IMG/VR virus record: IMGVR_UViG_3300013111_000391
Coordinates: 1 to 60,133 of that record
Source: a virus
Reading direction: 5' to 3' (one strand)
DNA length: 60,133 nt
The translations under genes were made by a program, and so were the position numbers. This document shows positions 7,459 through 16,135 of the stretch, one piece after another (the stretch's first letter is position 1; every line of letters begins with the position of its first letter). The notes beneath the pieces were generated by a model. That model was not told the DNA's origin and did not search any database. It saw only the letters and a program-made list of their open reading frames with translations.

Positions 7459-8315
7459 TATTAGTTGATTATAGCCAGATTGCTATTGCAAACTTAATGC
7501 AATCAGCAAGACAAGGTGTGAATGAAGATATGGTACGCCATATGATACTGAATACGTTACGTATGTATCGTAACAAGTTTTTGGATGAATATGGTGAACT
7601 TGTATTATGTTGTGACAACTCAAATAACTGGCGTAAAGAGATATTTGAGCATTACAAAGCACCTAGAAAAATACAACGTGAAAAGTCTGATTTCGACTGG
7701 AATAACCTTTTTACAATACTAAATAATATTAGAAGAGAGTTACAAGAAACATTTCCTTACAAAATGGTATATATTAACCATGCAGAAGCAGATGATATTA
7801 TTGCAACTCTCGTGATGAACCGTGAAGAAAAACTGAATGGTGTTGTATCTGAACAAGAACCCATATTGATATTATCTAGTGACAAAGATTTTGTTCAATT
7901 ACAACGATTTGAAAATGTGAAACAGTATTCACCACTCAAAAAGAAATTTCTAAATACAGACAATCCAGAGACTTTTTTGCGTGAACATATACTCAAAGGT
8001 GATCCTAGTGATGGAATACCTAACTTTTTGTCTTCTGATGATACCTTTGTGACTGAAAAACGACAAAAACCATTGTCTAAGAAAAAGTTGTCTGTTTGGT
8101 GTGAACTTGATCCTGAACATTTTTGTGAAGGAGAAATGTTACGCAACTATCAACGTAATGAAATATTGATTGATCTGACTCGTGTCCCATTAGATCTACA
8201 AGAACAGATCATGGATAGTTATCATGAACAACCAACCAATGGTCGTTCAAAACTTTTCAATTATTTTGTAAAACATAAACTCAAAAATCTTATGGAAAAC
8301 ATAAGTGAATTCTAG
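7455..8315 (+). CDS. rnh: T4-like RNase H / 5'-3' exonuclease (FEN-1 family)
   Basis: 286 aa, similar to T4 Rnh (about 305 aa). The enzyme removes RNA primers and adjacent DNA from lagging-strand fragments. Metal-binding acidic clusters are readable: Asp5 in ILVDYS, CCDNSNNWRKEIF, HAEADDIIATLV and ILSSDKDFVQLQ, followed by GDPSDGIPNFLSSDD where FEN-type nucleases carry the helix-hairpin region. The order of motifs is that of the family. The start overlaps the preceding gene by four bases. Confidence 0.9.
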   Translation: MILVDYSQIAIANLMQSARQGVNEDMVRHMILNTLRMYRNKFLDEYGELVLCCDNSNNWRKEIFEHYKAPRKIQREKSDFDWNNLFTILNNIRRELQETFPYKMVYINHAEADDIIATLVMNREEKLNGVVSEQEPILILSSDKDFVQLQRFENVKQYSPLKKKFLNTDNPETFLREHILKGDPSDGIPNFLSSDDTFVTEKRQKPLSKKKLSVWCELDPEHFCEGEMLRNYQRNEILIDLTRVPLDLQEQIMDSYHEQPTNGRSKLFNYFVKHKLKNLMENISEF

Positions 8316-8323
8316 GAGCGTGT

Positions 8324-8860
8324 ATGGCGTCAAGACTGACATCGACCATACTCAAACAAGCAAATGAAATAGAAGATGTGAATGAACGTGCAAATTGGTT
8401 GCGTGAAAATGCAACTTATGCGGTTCGTGGTCTTCTAAATTTTAATTTTCATCCTGATGTAAAGTTTCTCTTACCAGAAGGTGAGCCTGATCTTGAAGGC
8501 TTGGCTATCAAAAGAGAAGCAGAAGATTATGTTCTAGGAACAGAATTTTCACATCTAAATGCAGAGATGAAAAAAATGTATTTGTTTTATGAGGGTGGTC
8601 ATCCACAGTTACAACAACAAAAAAGAGAATCCTTGTGGGTCAATCTCATTACAGGTCTTCACTCTGAAGAACGAGATGATCTAACAAAAATGAAAGATAA
8701 AAAGTTGCAGGAAAAATATCCAAACATAACTCAAGAAGTTGGACATTTGGCATTTCCTGATTTAGTATTGAAGCCAACCCCTATCAAGGAGTTAGTTAGG
8801 GACAATAAAGGACGATTTGCTAAGAAAACTAAGACTAAAAAGAAAGAAGCCAAAAAATGA
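8324..8860 (+). CDS. T4-like conserved hypothetical (DUF6433-like)
   Basis: 178 aa. AGGAG five bases before ATG is one of the strongest ribosome sites in the window. The N-terminus (LKQANEIEDVNERANWLREN) and the middle are helical. The C-terminal tail is Lys-rich (GRFAKKTKTKKKEAKK). In marine T4-like phages a protein of this appearance follows or lies near the replication genes and is annotated DUF6433; I assign it by resemblance only. The position after rnh suggests a DNA-associated role. Confidence 0.5.
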   Translation: MASRLTSTILKQANEIEDVNERANWLRENATYAVRGLLNFNFHPDVKFLLPEGEPDLEGLAIKREAEDYVLGTEFSHLNAEMKKMYLFYEGGHPQLQQQKRESLWVNLITGLHSEERDDLTKMKDKKLQEKYPNITQEVGHLAFPDLVLKPTPIKELVRDNKGRFAKKTKTKKKEAKK

Positions 8861-9579
8861 ACGTGATAATGTTTTGTGCTGGCCTAAATCCGGAACTGCG
8901 ACCTTTTACGGACTACAAACCCAAATGTCTGTTACCTATAAATAACAAATCCATTCTTTTTCATAATTTAGACTGGCTTGAACAACAAAATTTCAAGAAT
9001 GTCACACTAATTCAGAGTTTTTGTGCTCCTCAAATGGATTTTGCACTGAAAAAATACAAAGGAAGTGTAAATGTGAAGCCAGTGACCGAAAAAATACTGC
9101 TTGGAACAGCAAAAGGCATACTTGATTACACTTTAGGAGTTGATGATGATGTAATTATCATGAATGGTGACAATATTTATGATTTTGACTTGCGAAAAAT
9201 GTATGATTTTCATCAAAAAAGTCGAAATTTTTGTACTTTGGGTATTCATGACGTAAAAAAAGGTGAAAAACACAAATCTGTAGTTAAATTAACCGAACAT
9301 GGTATGATTGAGAACTATATTCCTAGACCAACCTTTAAATTTAAGGCACCCACTGCCGTAAACGCTGGAATTTGTGTTTTAAACCCAAAATTTCGGCAAA
9401 AAATCAATTTAAGAAAAGATCATGATTTTTGGATTCATACAATAAAACGAAATTCGGACGAAATTTACCCATTTCGCATTAATAGTGTAACTTGCATCGA
9501 TTCTGCTGATGAATATGCAAGAATTAATAATACTTTTAGTTCAATTGACCATTTTTTTGTTGGTCATGAAAGGTATTGA
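8857..9579 (+). CDS. Sugar-1-phosphate nucleotidyltransferase
   Basis: 240 aa, the length of a core NTP_transferase domain. The N-terminal nucleotide loop is altered from the usual GxGTRLxPLT to AGLNPELRPFTDYKPKCLLP, but the K-P-K lysine remains. NGDNIYDFD is the metal-binding D-x-N/D region and VNAGICVLNP is the sugar-binding strand. It probably activates a sugar phosphate to an NDP-sugar for the glycosyltransferases or the modification island downstream. ATGA overlap with the upstream gene. The lost TRL arginine makes activity less certain. Confidence 0.75.
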   Translation: MNVIMFCAGLNPELRPFTDYKPKCLLPINNKSILFHNLDWLEQQNFKNVTLIQSFCAPQMDFALKKYKGSVNVKPVTEKILLGTAKGILDYTLGVDDDVIIMNGDNIYDFDLRKMYDFHQKSRNFCTLGIHDVKKGEKHKSVVKLTEHGMIENYIPRPTFKFKAPTAVNAGICVLNPKFRQKINLRKDHDFWIHTIKRNSDEIYPFRINSVTCIDSADEYARINNTFSSIDHFFVGHERY

Positions 9580-9839
9580 TGCCAACATATGTATTTAAAT
9601 GCGACAAATGCGAAACTGTATGGGAAGAATCTTTAAAATACGAAGATAGAGATGCACCTACAGAATATGGTTGTACGGCAACTTCTCCTTGCGATGGTAA
9701 AATTTCTAGAATTCCAGTAATGCCAGGATTTGCATACGATAATATAAAACCAAATAAAAAACCAGATCAAGGTTTCAATGATCGATTGAAGGATATTAAG
9801 CGTTCTCATCGTGGAAGTGATATAAACATTTATGACTGA
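9579..9839 (+). CDS. FmdB-like zinc-ribbon protein
   Basis: 86 aa from ATG 9579 (TGATG overlap); the in-frame TTG one codon earlier is unnecessary. The start PTYVFKCDKCETVWEE is the FmdB/CxxC zinc-ribbon pattern (Cys-x2-Cys). A second Cys pair is spread over YGCTATSPCDGK. The C-terminal half is charged and probably flexible. Small regulatory zinc ribbons of this type occur in T4-like phages; the target is unknown. Confidence 0.7.
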   Translation: MPTYVFKCDKCETVWEESLKYEDRDAPTEYGCTATSPCDGKISRIPVMPGFAYDNIKPNKKPDQGFNDRLKDIKRSHRGSDINIYD

Positions 9840-10488
9840 TTTTATACATGAAAATATTCTTGGTGATATCGAACTCAATACTGTAACGGAGAATGGTAAG
9901 AGGTGTTACGTTACACCTACAGGTGAAAAATATCCATCAGTAACAACTGTTCTCTCTCAATACAAAAAACAAGGTATAATAGAATGGCGTAAACGAGTTG
10001 GTGAACAACAAGCCAATAAAATCTCCACACAAGCCTCAAGAAGAGGAACTAAAGTTCATAAACTTTGCGAGGACTATCTAAATAACGAATCTACATTCAA
10101 AGGATATACACCTGATAATGTAGAGATGTTTAAATCTATACAAACCATTTTAAATGAAATTGAAGTTGTTTATGCACAGGAGAGAACTTTATTTTCCCAC
10201 CATTTAAAAACTGCTGGAAGAGTTGATTGTGTTGGTAAATTTCGTGGAAAACTACATATAATTGATTTTAAGACCTCTAATAAACCAAAGAAAAAGGAAT
10301 GGATCGATAACTACTTTATGCAAGGATCGGCATATTCGGTCATGTGGGAAGAAATGACTGGTATTGCCATTCCATACATGGCAATTATCATAGCGGTTGC
10401 TGATGATGTACCACAAGTGTTTATAGAAAATCGTGATACCTGGATAAACAAATTTATTGAAGAAAGATCGAATTATGAAAACAGTTAA
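9832..10488 (+). CDS. PD-(D/E)XK nuclease, RecB/Cas4-like
   Basis: 218 aa. The family motifs are in order: PSVTTVLS near residue 35, GTKVHKLCEDYL with His76 and Glu80, GRVDCVGKF with Asp132, and LHIIDFKTSNK with Asp145 and Lys147. This is the complete active site of RecB-like exonucleases annotated in cyanophages. It probably acts in recombination or host DNA breakdown. It overlaps the FmdB-like gene by eight bases and the next gene by 14. It is the last clear replication gene before the island. Confidence 0.85.
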   Translation: MTDFIHENILGDIELNTVTENGKRCYVTPTGEKYPSVTTVLSQYKKQGIIEWRKRVGEQQANKISTQASRRGTKVHKLCEDYLNNESTFKGYTPDNVEMFKSIQTILNEIEVVYAQERTLFSHHLKTAGRVDCVGKFRGKLHIIDFKTSNKPKKKEWIDNYFMQGSAYSVMWEEMTGIAIPYMAIIIAVADDVPQVFIENRDTWINKFIEERSNYENS

Positions 10489-11710
10489 TTTAGATTTTCT
10501 AATTACTTTAAAAGAAGAACAAGGTGAAACAAAAGTGAGCGAAAATTTAAATCGATTATTTAAATTCGATGAACCAATATTATTATATGATATGACTGAA
10601 GGTTCTAGAATGTGGCCCGTTGACATAGAGGGAGATGTCCCAAATGATGGCGTGGCATATGTATTTTATAGGGTACATGAAGGTTTAAAAAATCACAAAC
10701 ACGATATTTGGTTTTTATGCTCTGATTTAAATATTAAAGAAAGATATGAAAAATTTTGTTCATTAACTGGCTCTGAAAAAAAATTTAAATTATTATGTTT
10801 TCCATTTTCTATACAAACTGGTTTTCCAAGTTGGACAACAAAAGATATAAGAAAATTAAACAAAATACCAAACAAATGGAATTTTTGTCAATTGACTTCA
10901 AGTCCTCAAACTACGAGGGTGGCCACTATCGATAGATTTTATAAAAATAAAAACTTTCAATATTCATATGTTCCACAATTTCATTTCGAAAAAAATGAAG
11001 ACATTCGTCATAGGATTTACTATGCAGAGGAAAATGAACCAAAGTGGTGGTCCGAAAATTACAAGTTTAAAAATGGGTTTAATATACATTCGTCAAAACT
11101 TTTGACCGAAATAGACTTAAATAATACGGATGTTGATATGGGTCCTGAAAATATTTTGATAAACGGCATTTATTTGAATAAGGGTGTGTTTAATCACATG
11201 CTACCTGTTGAAAATCATGAGTCTTGTTGTGATATTGTCATAGAAACATATTGTAGTGGTCCTACATTTTTTACGGAAAAAACTTGGAAAGAAATATTTT
11301 TTGAGCGTCCGTTTATTCTTATGGGAGGTAAAGGGTATAATAAAGCGTTACAGAATTTGGGTTTTGAAATTTTTGAAGAGATATTTGATTATAGTTTTGA
11401 CGATGAATTACATACTTATACGAGGATGAAGTTATTTTGGGAGCAAATTGAAAAATATATTAATTTAAATGTGAAAGATTTCGCATCCAAAATAAAAATA
11501 TTAGATGAAAAAGTTAAACACAATAGAAAATTATACATTGATTACTTAAATAATTATGATTTAATATATAAAGTTTATGATCAAGAATATTTACACAATG
11601 ATAATAATTATTTGGTGTATTCGAATCGGGATGAAGATCTTTTCAATGACTATTCGGATATTCAGTTTAAAATTTTAAAAAAAACGTGTACAGGGTATTT
11701 CGATGTATAA
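10475..11710 (+). CDS. Glycosyltransferase-like protein (GT10-like C-terminal motif)
   Basis: 411 aa from ATG 10475; the in-frame start at 10457 has no better site. The recognisable part is residues 255-320: IETYCSGPTFFTEKTWKE, RPFILMGGKGYNKAL, LGFEIFEEIFDYSF. The TEK-x-(8-10)-P-(F/I)-x-G arrangement resembles the nucleotide-sugar motif of alpha-1,3-fucosyltransferases (GT10). A shorter paralogue with the same segment lies at 18492. The N-terminal 250 residues are unassigned. First gene of the island. Confidence 0.55.
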   Translation: MKTVNLDFLITLKEEQGETKVSENLNRLFKFDEPILLYDMTEGSRMWPVDIEGDVPNDGVAYVFYRVHEGLKNHKHDIWFLCSDLNIKERYEKFCSLTGSEKKFKLLCFPFSIQTGFPSWTTKDIRKLNKIPNKWNFCQLTSSPQTTRVATIDRFYKNKNFQYSYVPQFHFEKNEDIRHRIYYAEENEPKWWSENYKFKNGFNIHSSKLLTEIDLNNTDVDMGPENILINGIYLNKGVFNHMLPVENHESCCDIVIETYCSGPTFFTEKTWKEIFFERPFILMGGKGYNKALQNLGFEIFEEIFDYSFDDELHTYTRMKLFWEQIEKYINLNVKDFASKIKILDEKVKHNRKLYIDYLNNYDLIYKVYDQEYLHNDNNYLVYSNRDEDLFNDYSDIQFKILKKTCTGYFDV

Positions 11711-12389
11711 ATTAGATTATGATATTACAATAACAAGTTATTGTAATGCCGCCTGTCCTTCTTGTAAGAGATATAAAGATCATAATGAAAAACATTATAA
11801 TCCTATGGAACCATTACATCCTGGTTTAAATCAAGTACATATGAATTTTTTAGAGTTTAAATCTATCATAACGAGAGATATTGATTCTTTTAAATTATCT
11901 TTTGTTACCTATGAAGGAGAACTTGGAGATGCAATGGTCCATCCAGAAATAAAAAAATTTATAGATTTTGGTGTATCTGTATTCAAAACATTAAAAATAG
12001 TTACGAATGGTGGTGTAAGAAACCCTAATTTTTATAAGTCTTTAGGGGATATCTATCAAAATTTAGAAATAATGTTCTCAATTGATGGATTAGATGACAT
12101 AACAAATCAAAAATATAGAAGAAATGTTGTTACAAAAAAGGCATATGACAATATGATTGCATATAAAAATTCAAAATATAAAAATGTGAGTTGGCAATAT
12201 GTTATATTTGAACATAATTGGTTTGAAATACCAGAAATTTTAGATATTGCGAAAACAAATCAAATAGACATAGTGCTTAAAATAAATTCAAGACCAAAAT
12301 TTAGAGTAAAAAACAATATAATTCCATACATTGTAGACTTGTATGAAAAAAATAAATTTTCCGATAGTGAATTAGTTTTGGCGAATTGA
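11703..12389 (+). CDS. Radical SAM protein, core only
   Basis: 228 aa. The iron-sulfur motif CNAACPSC (Cys14, 18, 21) is at the N-terminus. YEGELGDAMVHP stands where most family members have GGEP. SIDGLDD and WQYVIFEHNWFEIPEI match the SPASM-type members of the island (for example 33289 and 45965). The chain stops before any auxiliary-cluster domain, which those relatives carry. Two stand-alone SPASM-like genes lie just downstream and may supply it. Substrate unknown. Confidence 0.85.
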   Translation: MYKLDYDITITSYCNAACPSCKRYKDHNEKHYNPMEPLHPGLNQVHMNFLEFKSIITRDIDSFKLSFVTYEGELGDAMVHPEIKKFIDFGVSVFKTLKIVTNGGVRNPNFYKSLGDIYQNLEIMFSIDGLDDITNQKYRRNVVTKKAYDNMIAYKNSKYKNVSWQYVIFEHNWFEIPEILDIAKTNQIDIVLKINSRPKFRVKNNIIPYIVDLYEKNKFSDSELVLAN

Positions 12390-13057
12390 TGTTAACAAAT
12401 GAAAAAACTTGTGTTTTTAATTTTGAGTTGACCTCTTATTGTAATGCAGGTTGTCCTACATGTTTTAGAACAAGATTTTTAGATTTAATACCAAAACCGT
12501 TTAAACATTTAACAACAGAAACTTTTAGCACATTTATATTAAATAATATAGAGTTTTTAAAACGAAATAATTATGAACGATTGATTGCCAAATTTTGTGG
12601 TGAAATAGGTGACCCATTAATGAATCCTTATCTCAATGAATTAACTTCAATCGCAGAAAATGTATTTGATAGAGTTGATATCTATACGAATGGTGGATTA
12701 AAATCATCAAAATGGATAAGTAATTTTTTAGTATCTTACAAGAAGGCAAGATTTGTGTTTGGTATTGATGGATTATCCGATGAAACAAATCAAATATATC
12801 GAATAAGTGTAAATACGAATAAAGCATTAGAAAATATGTTTATGGCATCTAAATACAGGGAAACACGTTGGGATCATACAATATTTGAACACAATCATCA
12901 TGAGTTACTTGATGTAATACGATTGGCCAAAAAACATCACTTAGATTTATTGTGTAGATTTAATGGTAGAGAATTTAAAAAAATAAAAAATGAAGATCTT
13001 TTAAGGTGTGAAGCAATATTAAAATCATCAGGGATAAAATATTCCATATGCAGATAG
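12389..13057 (+). CDS. Radical SAM protein, core only, possibly split from the next gene
   Basis: 222 aa from ATG 12389 (TGATG overlap with the preceding stop). CNAGCPTC at Cys18, 22, 25; FCGEIGDPLMNP replaces GGEP; FGIDGLSDETNQIYR and TIFEHNHHELLDV follow as in the SPASM subgroup. It ends at KYSICR with no auxiliary cluster. A shift of one base near 13045 would join it to the following SPASM-like frame and give a normal-length radical SAM/SPASM enzyme, so it may be a split or frameshifted gene. Confidence 0.82.
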   Translation: MLTNEKTCVFNFELTSYCNAGCPTCFRTRFLDLIPKPFKHLTTETFSTFILNNIEFLKRNNYERLIAKFCGEIGDPLMNPYLNELTSIAENVFDRVDIYTNGGLKSSKWISNFLVSYKKARFVFGIDGLSDETNQIYRISVNTNKALENMFMASKYRETRWDHTIFEHNHHELLDVIRLAKKHHLDLLCRFNGREFKKIKNEDLLRCEAILKSSGIKYSICR

Positions 13058-13323
13058 AATGTGATTTTTACAATTATAGATTTAAAACTTGGGAACAATA
13101 TGAAATAGATGTTGATATGAATTTGTATCCATGTTGTCACATATATACTCAAAAATTAGAATTTGGGGAAATTGATGATGTCTTTAAACATATTGATATT
13201 AGTTTAAAGACGAATACATTTGAAAATATAGCCAATGAATATAATAAAATTTTAACGGAAGAAAATTGGAAAGATGAAAAAACATGCCCTCCCCGTTGTA
13301 TGAAAATCTGCCAGAAAACATAA
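13048..13323 (+). CDS. Stand-alone SPASM-like auxiliary cluster domain 1
   Basis: 91 aa. Cys5, Cys29-Cys30 in DMNLYPCCHIY, then Cys80, 84 and 88 in CPPRCMKIC. The pattern aligns with the C-terminal SPASM region of the full-length enzymes here (for example IDVNGTVWPCCW in 33289). There is no radical SAM core. It could form the missing half of the upstream protein in trans, or be its frameshifted C-terminus. It overlaps the upstream gene by ten bases, which favours coupled translation. Confidence 0.6.
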   Translation: MQIECDFYNYRFKTWEQYEIDVDMNLYPCCHIYTQKLEFGEIDDVFKHIDISLKTNTFENIANEYNKILTEENWKDEKTCPPRCMKICQKT

Positions 13324-13643
13324 ACAAAAATTTAAGAAATCTTGCGAAGGATCATGAAGATCTAGTCTATTGTGTTGGTTGGCACGAGCATCAAGATTGG
13401 GCTGAGGTCGAGATATCATCTGATTTTAGGGTTTATCCTTGTTGTACTTTACATGCTGTACATCAACTTGAAAAAACATTTTTTGACGATAAATTAGATT
13501 CTATGGACAAAGATTGGAATAATTTAAAAAAACATCGATTAAAAGACATAATGAAAATTTGGAGAGAATATATTTCACCTGATAAATGGAAAAGAGAAGA
13601 AACTCTTCCACAATGTTGTGATAAGTTATGTCGAGCAAAATAA
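13284..13643 (+). CDS. Stand-alone SPASM-like auxiliary cluster domain 2
   Basis: 119 aa. Cys30, Cys53-Cys54 in SSDFRVYPCCTLH and Cys111, 112, 116 in LPQCCDKLC repeat the pattern of the previous gene with a longer middle. The N-terminal 25 residues overlap the upstream gene by 40 bases. A second isolated auxiliary domain makes a pure sequencing-error explanation for the first less likely. The partner is probably one of the core-only radical SAM proteins at 11703 or 12389. Confidence 0.6.
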   Translation: MPSPLYENLPENINKNLRNLAKDHEDLVYCVGWHEHQDWAEVEISSDFRVYPCCTLHAVHQLEKTFFDDKLDSMDKDWNNLKKHRLKDIMKIWREYISPDKWKREETLPQCCDKLCRAK

Positions 13644-14434
13644 TAATTTTTGGTGATAGTTTTGCAGATCCTGAAGATAGACGAGTTGAAAACAAAGAAG
13701 TTACTGCTTGGTATGAATTTTTAGGTCAAGAATATAAAATAAAAAATTATGCATTAGCAGGGACAGGTCCCCACTACTCATTTAAAAACTATTATAATTT
13801 TATTTCTAATGGTGAGAATAAAGAAGAGTATATTTGTATTTTTTTATTAAGCGGAGAAGACAGGATTCATTATCCTGGTACAAATCCACAAACTTTAAAT
13901 AATATACATTGGGATTTTGATGAAAAAAAAAGTTGGTGGGTAGAAGATAACAAGAAACTGAAACAAAAAGAATATTATGAAAATTTTAAATCTGAAATTG
14001 ATTTTTTATTTTTGACGATGCATGATGATTTAGTATGGTCAAATTTTAAAAATCTAGGTTTTTTGCATATGAATTCTCTTTTATTGGGAATGAAAACGAT
14101 AGTTTTTTACACTTGTGGTTTAAAAATATTAAACAATATGATTTATAAGAATTTTTTTAAATTGAACACCTCTTATTTTTATTTAAGCACAAAAATATTA
14201 GGCACTGTTGCTCAAGAAGAAGTTGTCGATAAAAAAGAACTTGATAGATATAATTATCATGATTATAGAAGAAATCATTTATCACAAGAAAATCATATCA
14301 TATTATATGAAAATATAAAAAACATAATCAAAAATAAAAAAGAATTAAAACCATATGTCAAAAATTTGAATTATGCGAGTAATTTTGGGAAAATGTTTTA
14401 TACAGGTAAAATAGGAGAATTTATCTATGATTAA
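13628..14434 (+). CDS. SGNH-like hydrolase/esterase
   Basis: 268 aa. Block I is IIIFGDSFAD with Ser11, block II-like glycine in ALAGTGPHYS, and a C-terminal signature DYRRNHLSQENH with His217. The paralogues at 17921, 34199 and 54625 share R-x-N-H-L-S-x2-N-H. SGNH proteins of this size remove or transfer acyl groups, often on glycans. No signal peptide, so it acts in the cytoplasm. It ends in FIYD, and that end contains the start of the next gene (TTTATCTATGA junction). Confidence 0.65.
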   Translation: MSSKIIIFGDSFADPEDRRVENKEVTAWYEFLGQEYKIKNYALAGTGPHYSFKNYYNFISNGENKEEYICIFLLSGEDRIHYPGTNPQTLNNIHWDFDEKKSWWVEDNKKLKQKEYYENFKSEIDFLFLTMHDDLVWSNFKNLGFLHMNSLLLGMKTIVFYTCGLKILNNMIYKNFFKLNTSYFYLSTKILGTVAQEEVVDKKELDRYNYHDYRRNHLSQENHIILYENIKNIIKNKKELKPYVKNLNYASNFGKMFYTGKIGEFIYD

Positions 14435-15122
14435 AAAAATTAAATACGATCAAACAAAATATAACTTCAAAAACGTTTTTGAAAAACATTTCGAAGAAGA
14501 TTTAGATAAATTACATAAGAAATTTGAATTTGAACGCAAATTTTCAAACATGGCAGGAGGCACAGAAGAATTTTCTCTTGTTGCTGAAACATATACAAAG
14601 GTTATTCGAACTTCTGTTTTTAATGAATTATGGGTTTCTTTTATTCAAGAGGTCCTTAAACCATATTTTGATGATAGGAAAATTTATGTGCAAAAATTAC
14701 CTTCATTTAGGATATTCCCATCTCTTCATTCTATTCAATATGTGCAAAAAATTACTGATGGTTTTAATAAACATTTAGATAGTGAACCACCGTTTTATCA
14801 TCCTACTTTTGAAACGAATTTTTGGATTCCATTAATTGAATGTGATTTTCTTAATGATTTTTACTATCTTGATAAAGAAAAAGATTGGTATAGAAGAATA
14901 GATGCACGGATGAATGAATTAGTTGTTTTTGGTAATGATGTTGTTCACGGTAATCGTGTACATAATGAATCGCCTAATACAAGATGTTCACTGGATTTCA
15001 AAGCACTAGCAGTTGACGATTATGATGAAAGTGTTTTGACAGATCGTATTATTTTAAAACGAGGACAAAAGTTTAAACAAAAGGATTGGTATAGCACAAA
15101 ACATTATTATATGGAAATGTAA
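14427..15122 (+). CDS. StrG-like 2-oxoglutarate/Fe(II) oxygenase-type protein
   Basis: 231 aa. His116-x-Asp118 in NKHLDSEPPF, ETNFWIPL, and a distal DVVHGNRVHNESPNTRCSLDF with His174 and Arg186 give a complete facial triad plus 2-oxoglutarate arginine. The pattern ExNxWxPL followed by HGN and R-x-S-x-D-F is what I know from StrG, a streptomycin-cluster protein of uncertain reaction. A StrB-type amidinotransferase follows directly, which is also the streptomycin combination. AGGAG nine bases before ATG. The fold call is firmer than the StrG name. Confidence 0.6.
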   Translation: MIKKIKYDQTKYNFKNVFEKHFEEDLDKLHKKFEFERKFSNMAGGTEEFSLVAETYTKVIRTSVFNELWVSFIQEVLKPYFDDRKIYVQKLPSFRIFPSLHSIQYVQKITDGFNKHLDSEPPFYHPTFETNFWIPLIECDFLNDFYYLDKEKDWYRRIDARMNELVVFGNDVVHGNRVHNESPNTRCSLDFKALAVDDYDESVLTDRIILKRGQKFKQKDWYSTKHYYMEM

Positions 15123-16135
15123 TGGAAATATTTTCTGTTAATGATTGGGATCCACTCAAAGAAATAATAGTTGGTCGTGCCGATTTTGCTTATATACCAC
15201 CTCCTGACCCATCAATGAAAAATTTCATGTATGCTAATTTGTCATATCATGAAATTTCAAAATTCGTTGGTTCATACAGTGATAAAGTCATTGATGAGGC
15301 CAATCAAGATTTAGAGGAGTTAAGCGATAAATTAAAAGAACTTGGTGTCAAAGTTTATAGACCAAAACAAGTTAGACATGATGCATCAATAGTCACTCCA
15401 TATTGGAAAACAACTGGTTGGCATAATTATTGTCCTCGTGACATTTTTTTAGTGCTTGGAACGAGCATTGTTGAAGTACCGAGTGTGATGAGATGTCGAA
15501 TTTTTGAAACTTGGTCATATGATGATATTTTACATGAAGCATTTGATGATGGAGCTAAATGGTTTTCGGCCCCAAAACAAAGATATAAAGAAGAAAGTTT
15601 TAACTTTGATGATCTAAGCAAACCTACTCTAATGAATAAAGAGATACTATTTGATGCACCAAATGTTGTTCGTCTTGGAATGGATCTTCTATATCAAGAG
15701 AGTAATAGTGGTAATGAGAAGGGTGCTAAATGGTTACAGAGCATGTTTCCTGAATATAAAATACATATTGAACGAAATGCTTATTCTGGAGCACATATGG
15801 ATAGCACAATAATTCCATTGCGTGAAGGTCTTGTGCTTTTTAATGGTTTCAGGGTAACACCTGATAAATATCCAAAAATTTTTGAAAAATGGGATAAAAT
15901 ATTTTTTCATAATTTTCCTATGATAAAAACAGAAGCCTCTGGAATTTCATCTGATGCGATTGGTGTGAATTTATTAAGTGTTAATGAAAAACTTGTTATT
16001 GTAGACGAGAATCAAACTGAATTGATAAAAACATTGTTAAGATATGGTATTGAAAGCATACCGATGCCAATGAGACATCAAAGAACATTAGGAGGAGGGT
16101 TTCATTGCGTGACATTGGATCTAAAAAGAGGATAG
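15122..16135 (+). CDS. Amidinotransferase 1 (StrB/AGAT family)
   Basis: 337 aa, normal family length. It transfers an amidino group from arginine to an amine, yielding a guanidino compound and ornithine. Catalytic residues are visible: Cys329 in GGGFHCVTLD, His225 in SGAHMDSTI and Asp178 in EILFDAPNV. Also NYCPRDIFL (residues 102-110), typical of AGAT and StrB1. Starts at the TAATG overlap with the StrG-like gene. The acceptor amine is unknown; the neighbours argue for an aminosugar or aminocyclitol rather than glycine. Confidence 0.9.
   Translation: MEIFSVNDWDPLKEIIVGRADFAYIPPPDPSMKNFMYANLSYHEISKFVGSYSDKVIDEANQDLEELSDKLKELGVKVYRPKQVRHDASIVTPYWKTTGWHNYCPRDIFLVLGTSIVEVPSVMRCRIFETWSYDDILHEAFDDGAKWFSAPKQRYKEESFNFDDLSKPTLMNKEILFDAPNVVRLGMDLLYQESNSGNEKGAKWLQSMFPEYKIHIERNAYSGAHMDSTIIPLREGLVLFNGFRVTPDKYPKIFEKWDKIFFHNFPMIKTEASGISSDAIGVNLLSVNEKLVIVDENQTELIKTLLRYGIESIPMPMRHQRTLGGGFHCVTLDLKRG

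Noticed and set aside
8937-8944. A second TATAAATA late promoter
   Set aside because: It lies within the nucleotidyltransferase coding region, over 600 bases before the next start, and is expected by chance in AT-rich DNA.
13048-13643. Programmed -1 frameshifting to join the 12389 product to the SPASM-like frame
   Set aside because: The only slippery-like heptamer upstream (A AAA AAT near 12984) leads to a stop within a few codons in the -1 frame, and nothing slippery is present at the actual junction.
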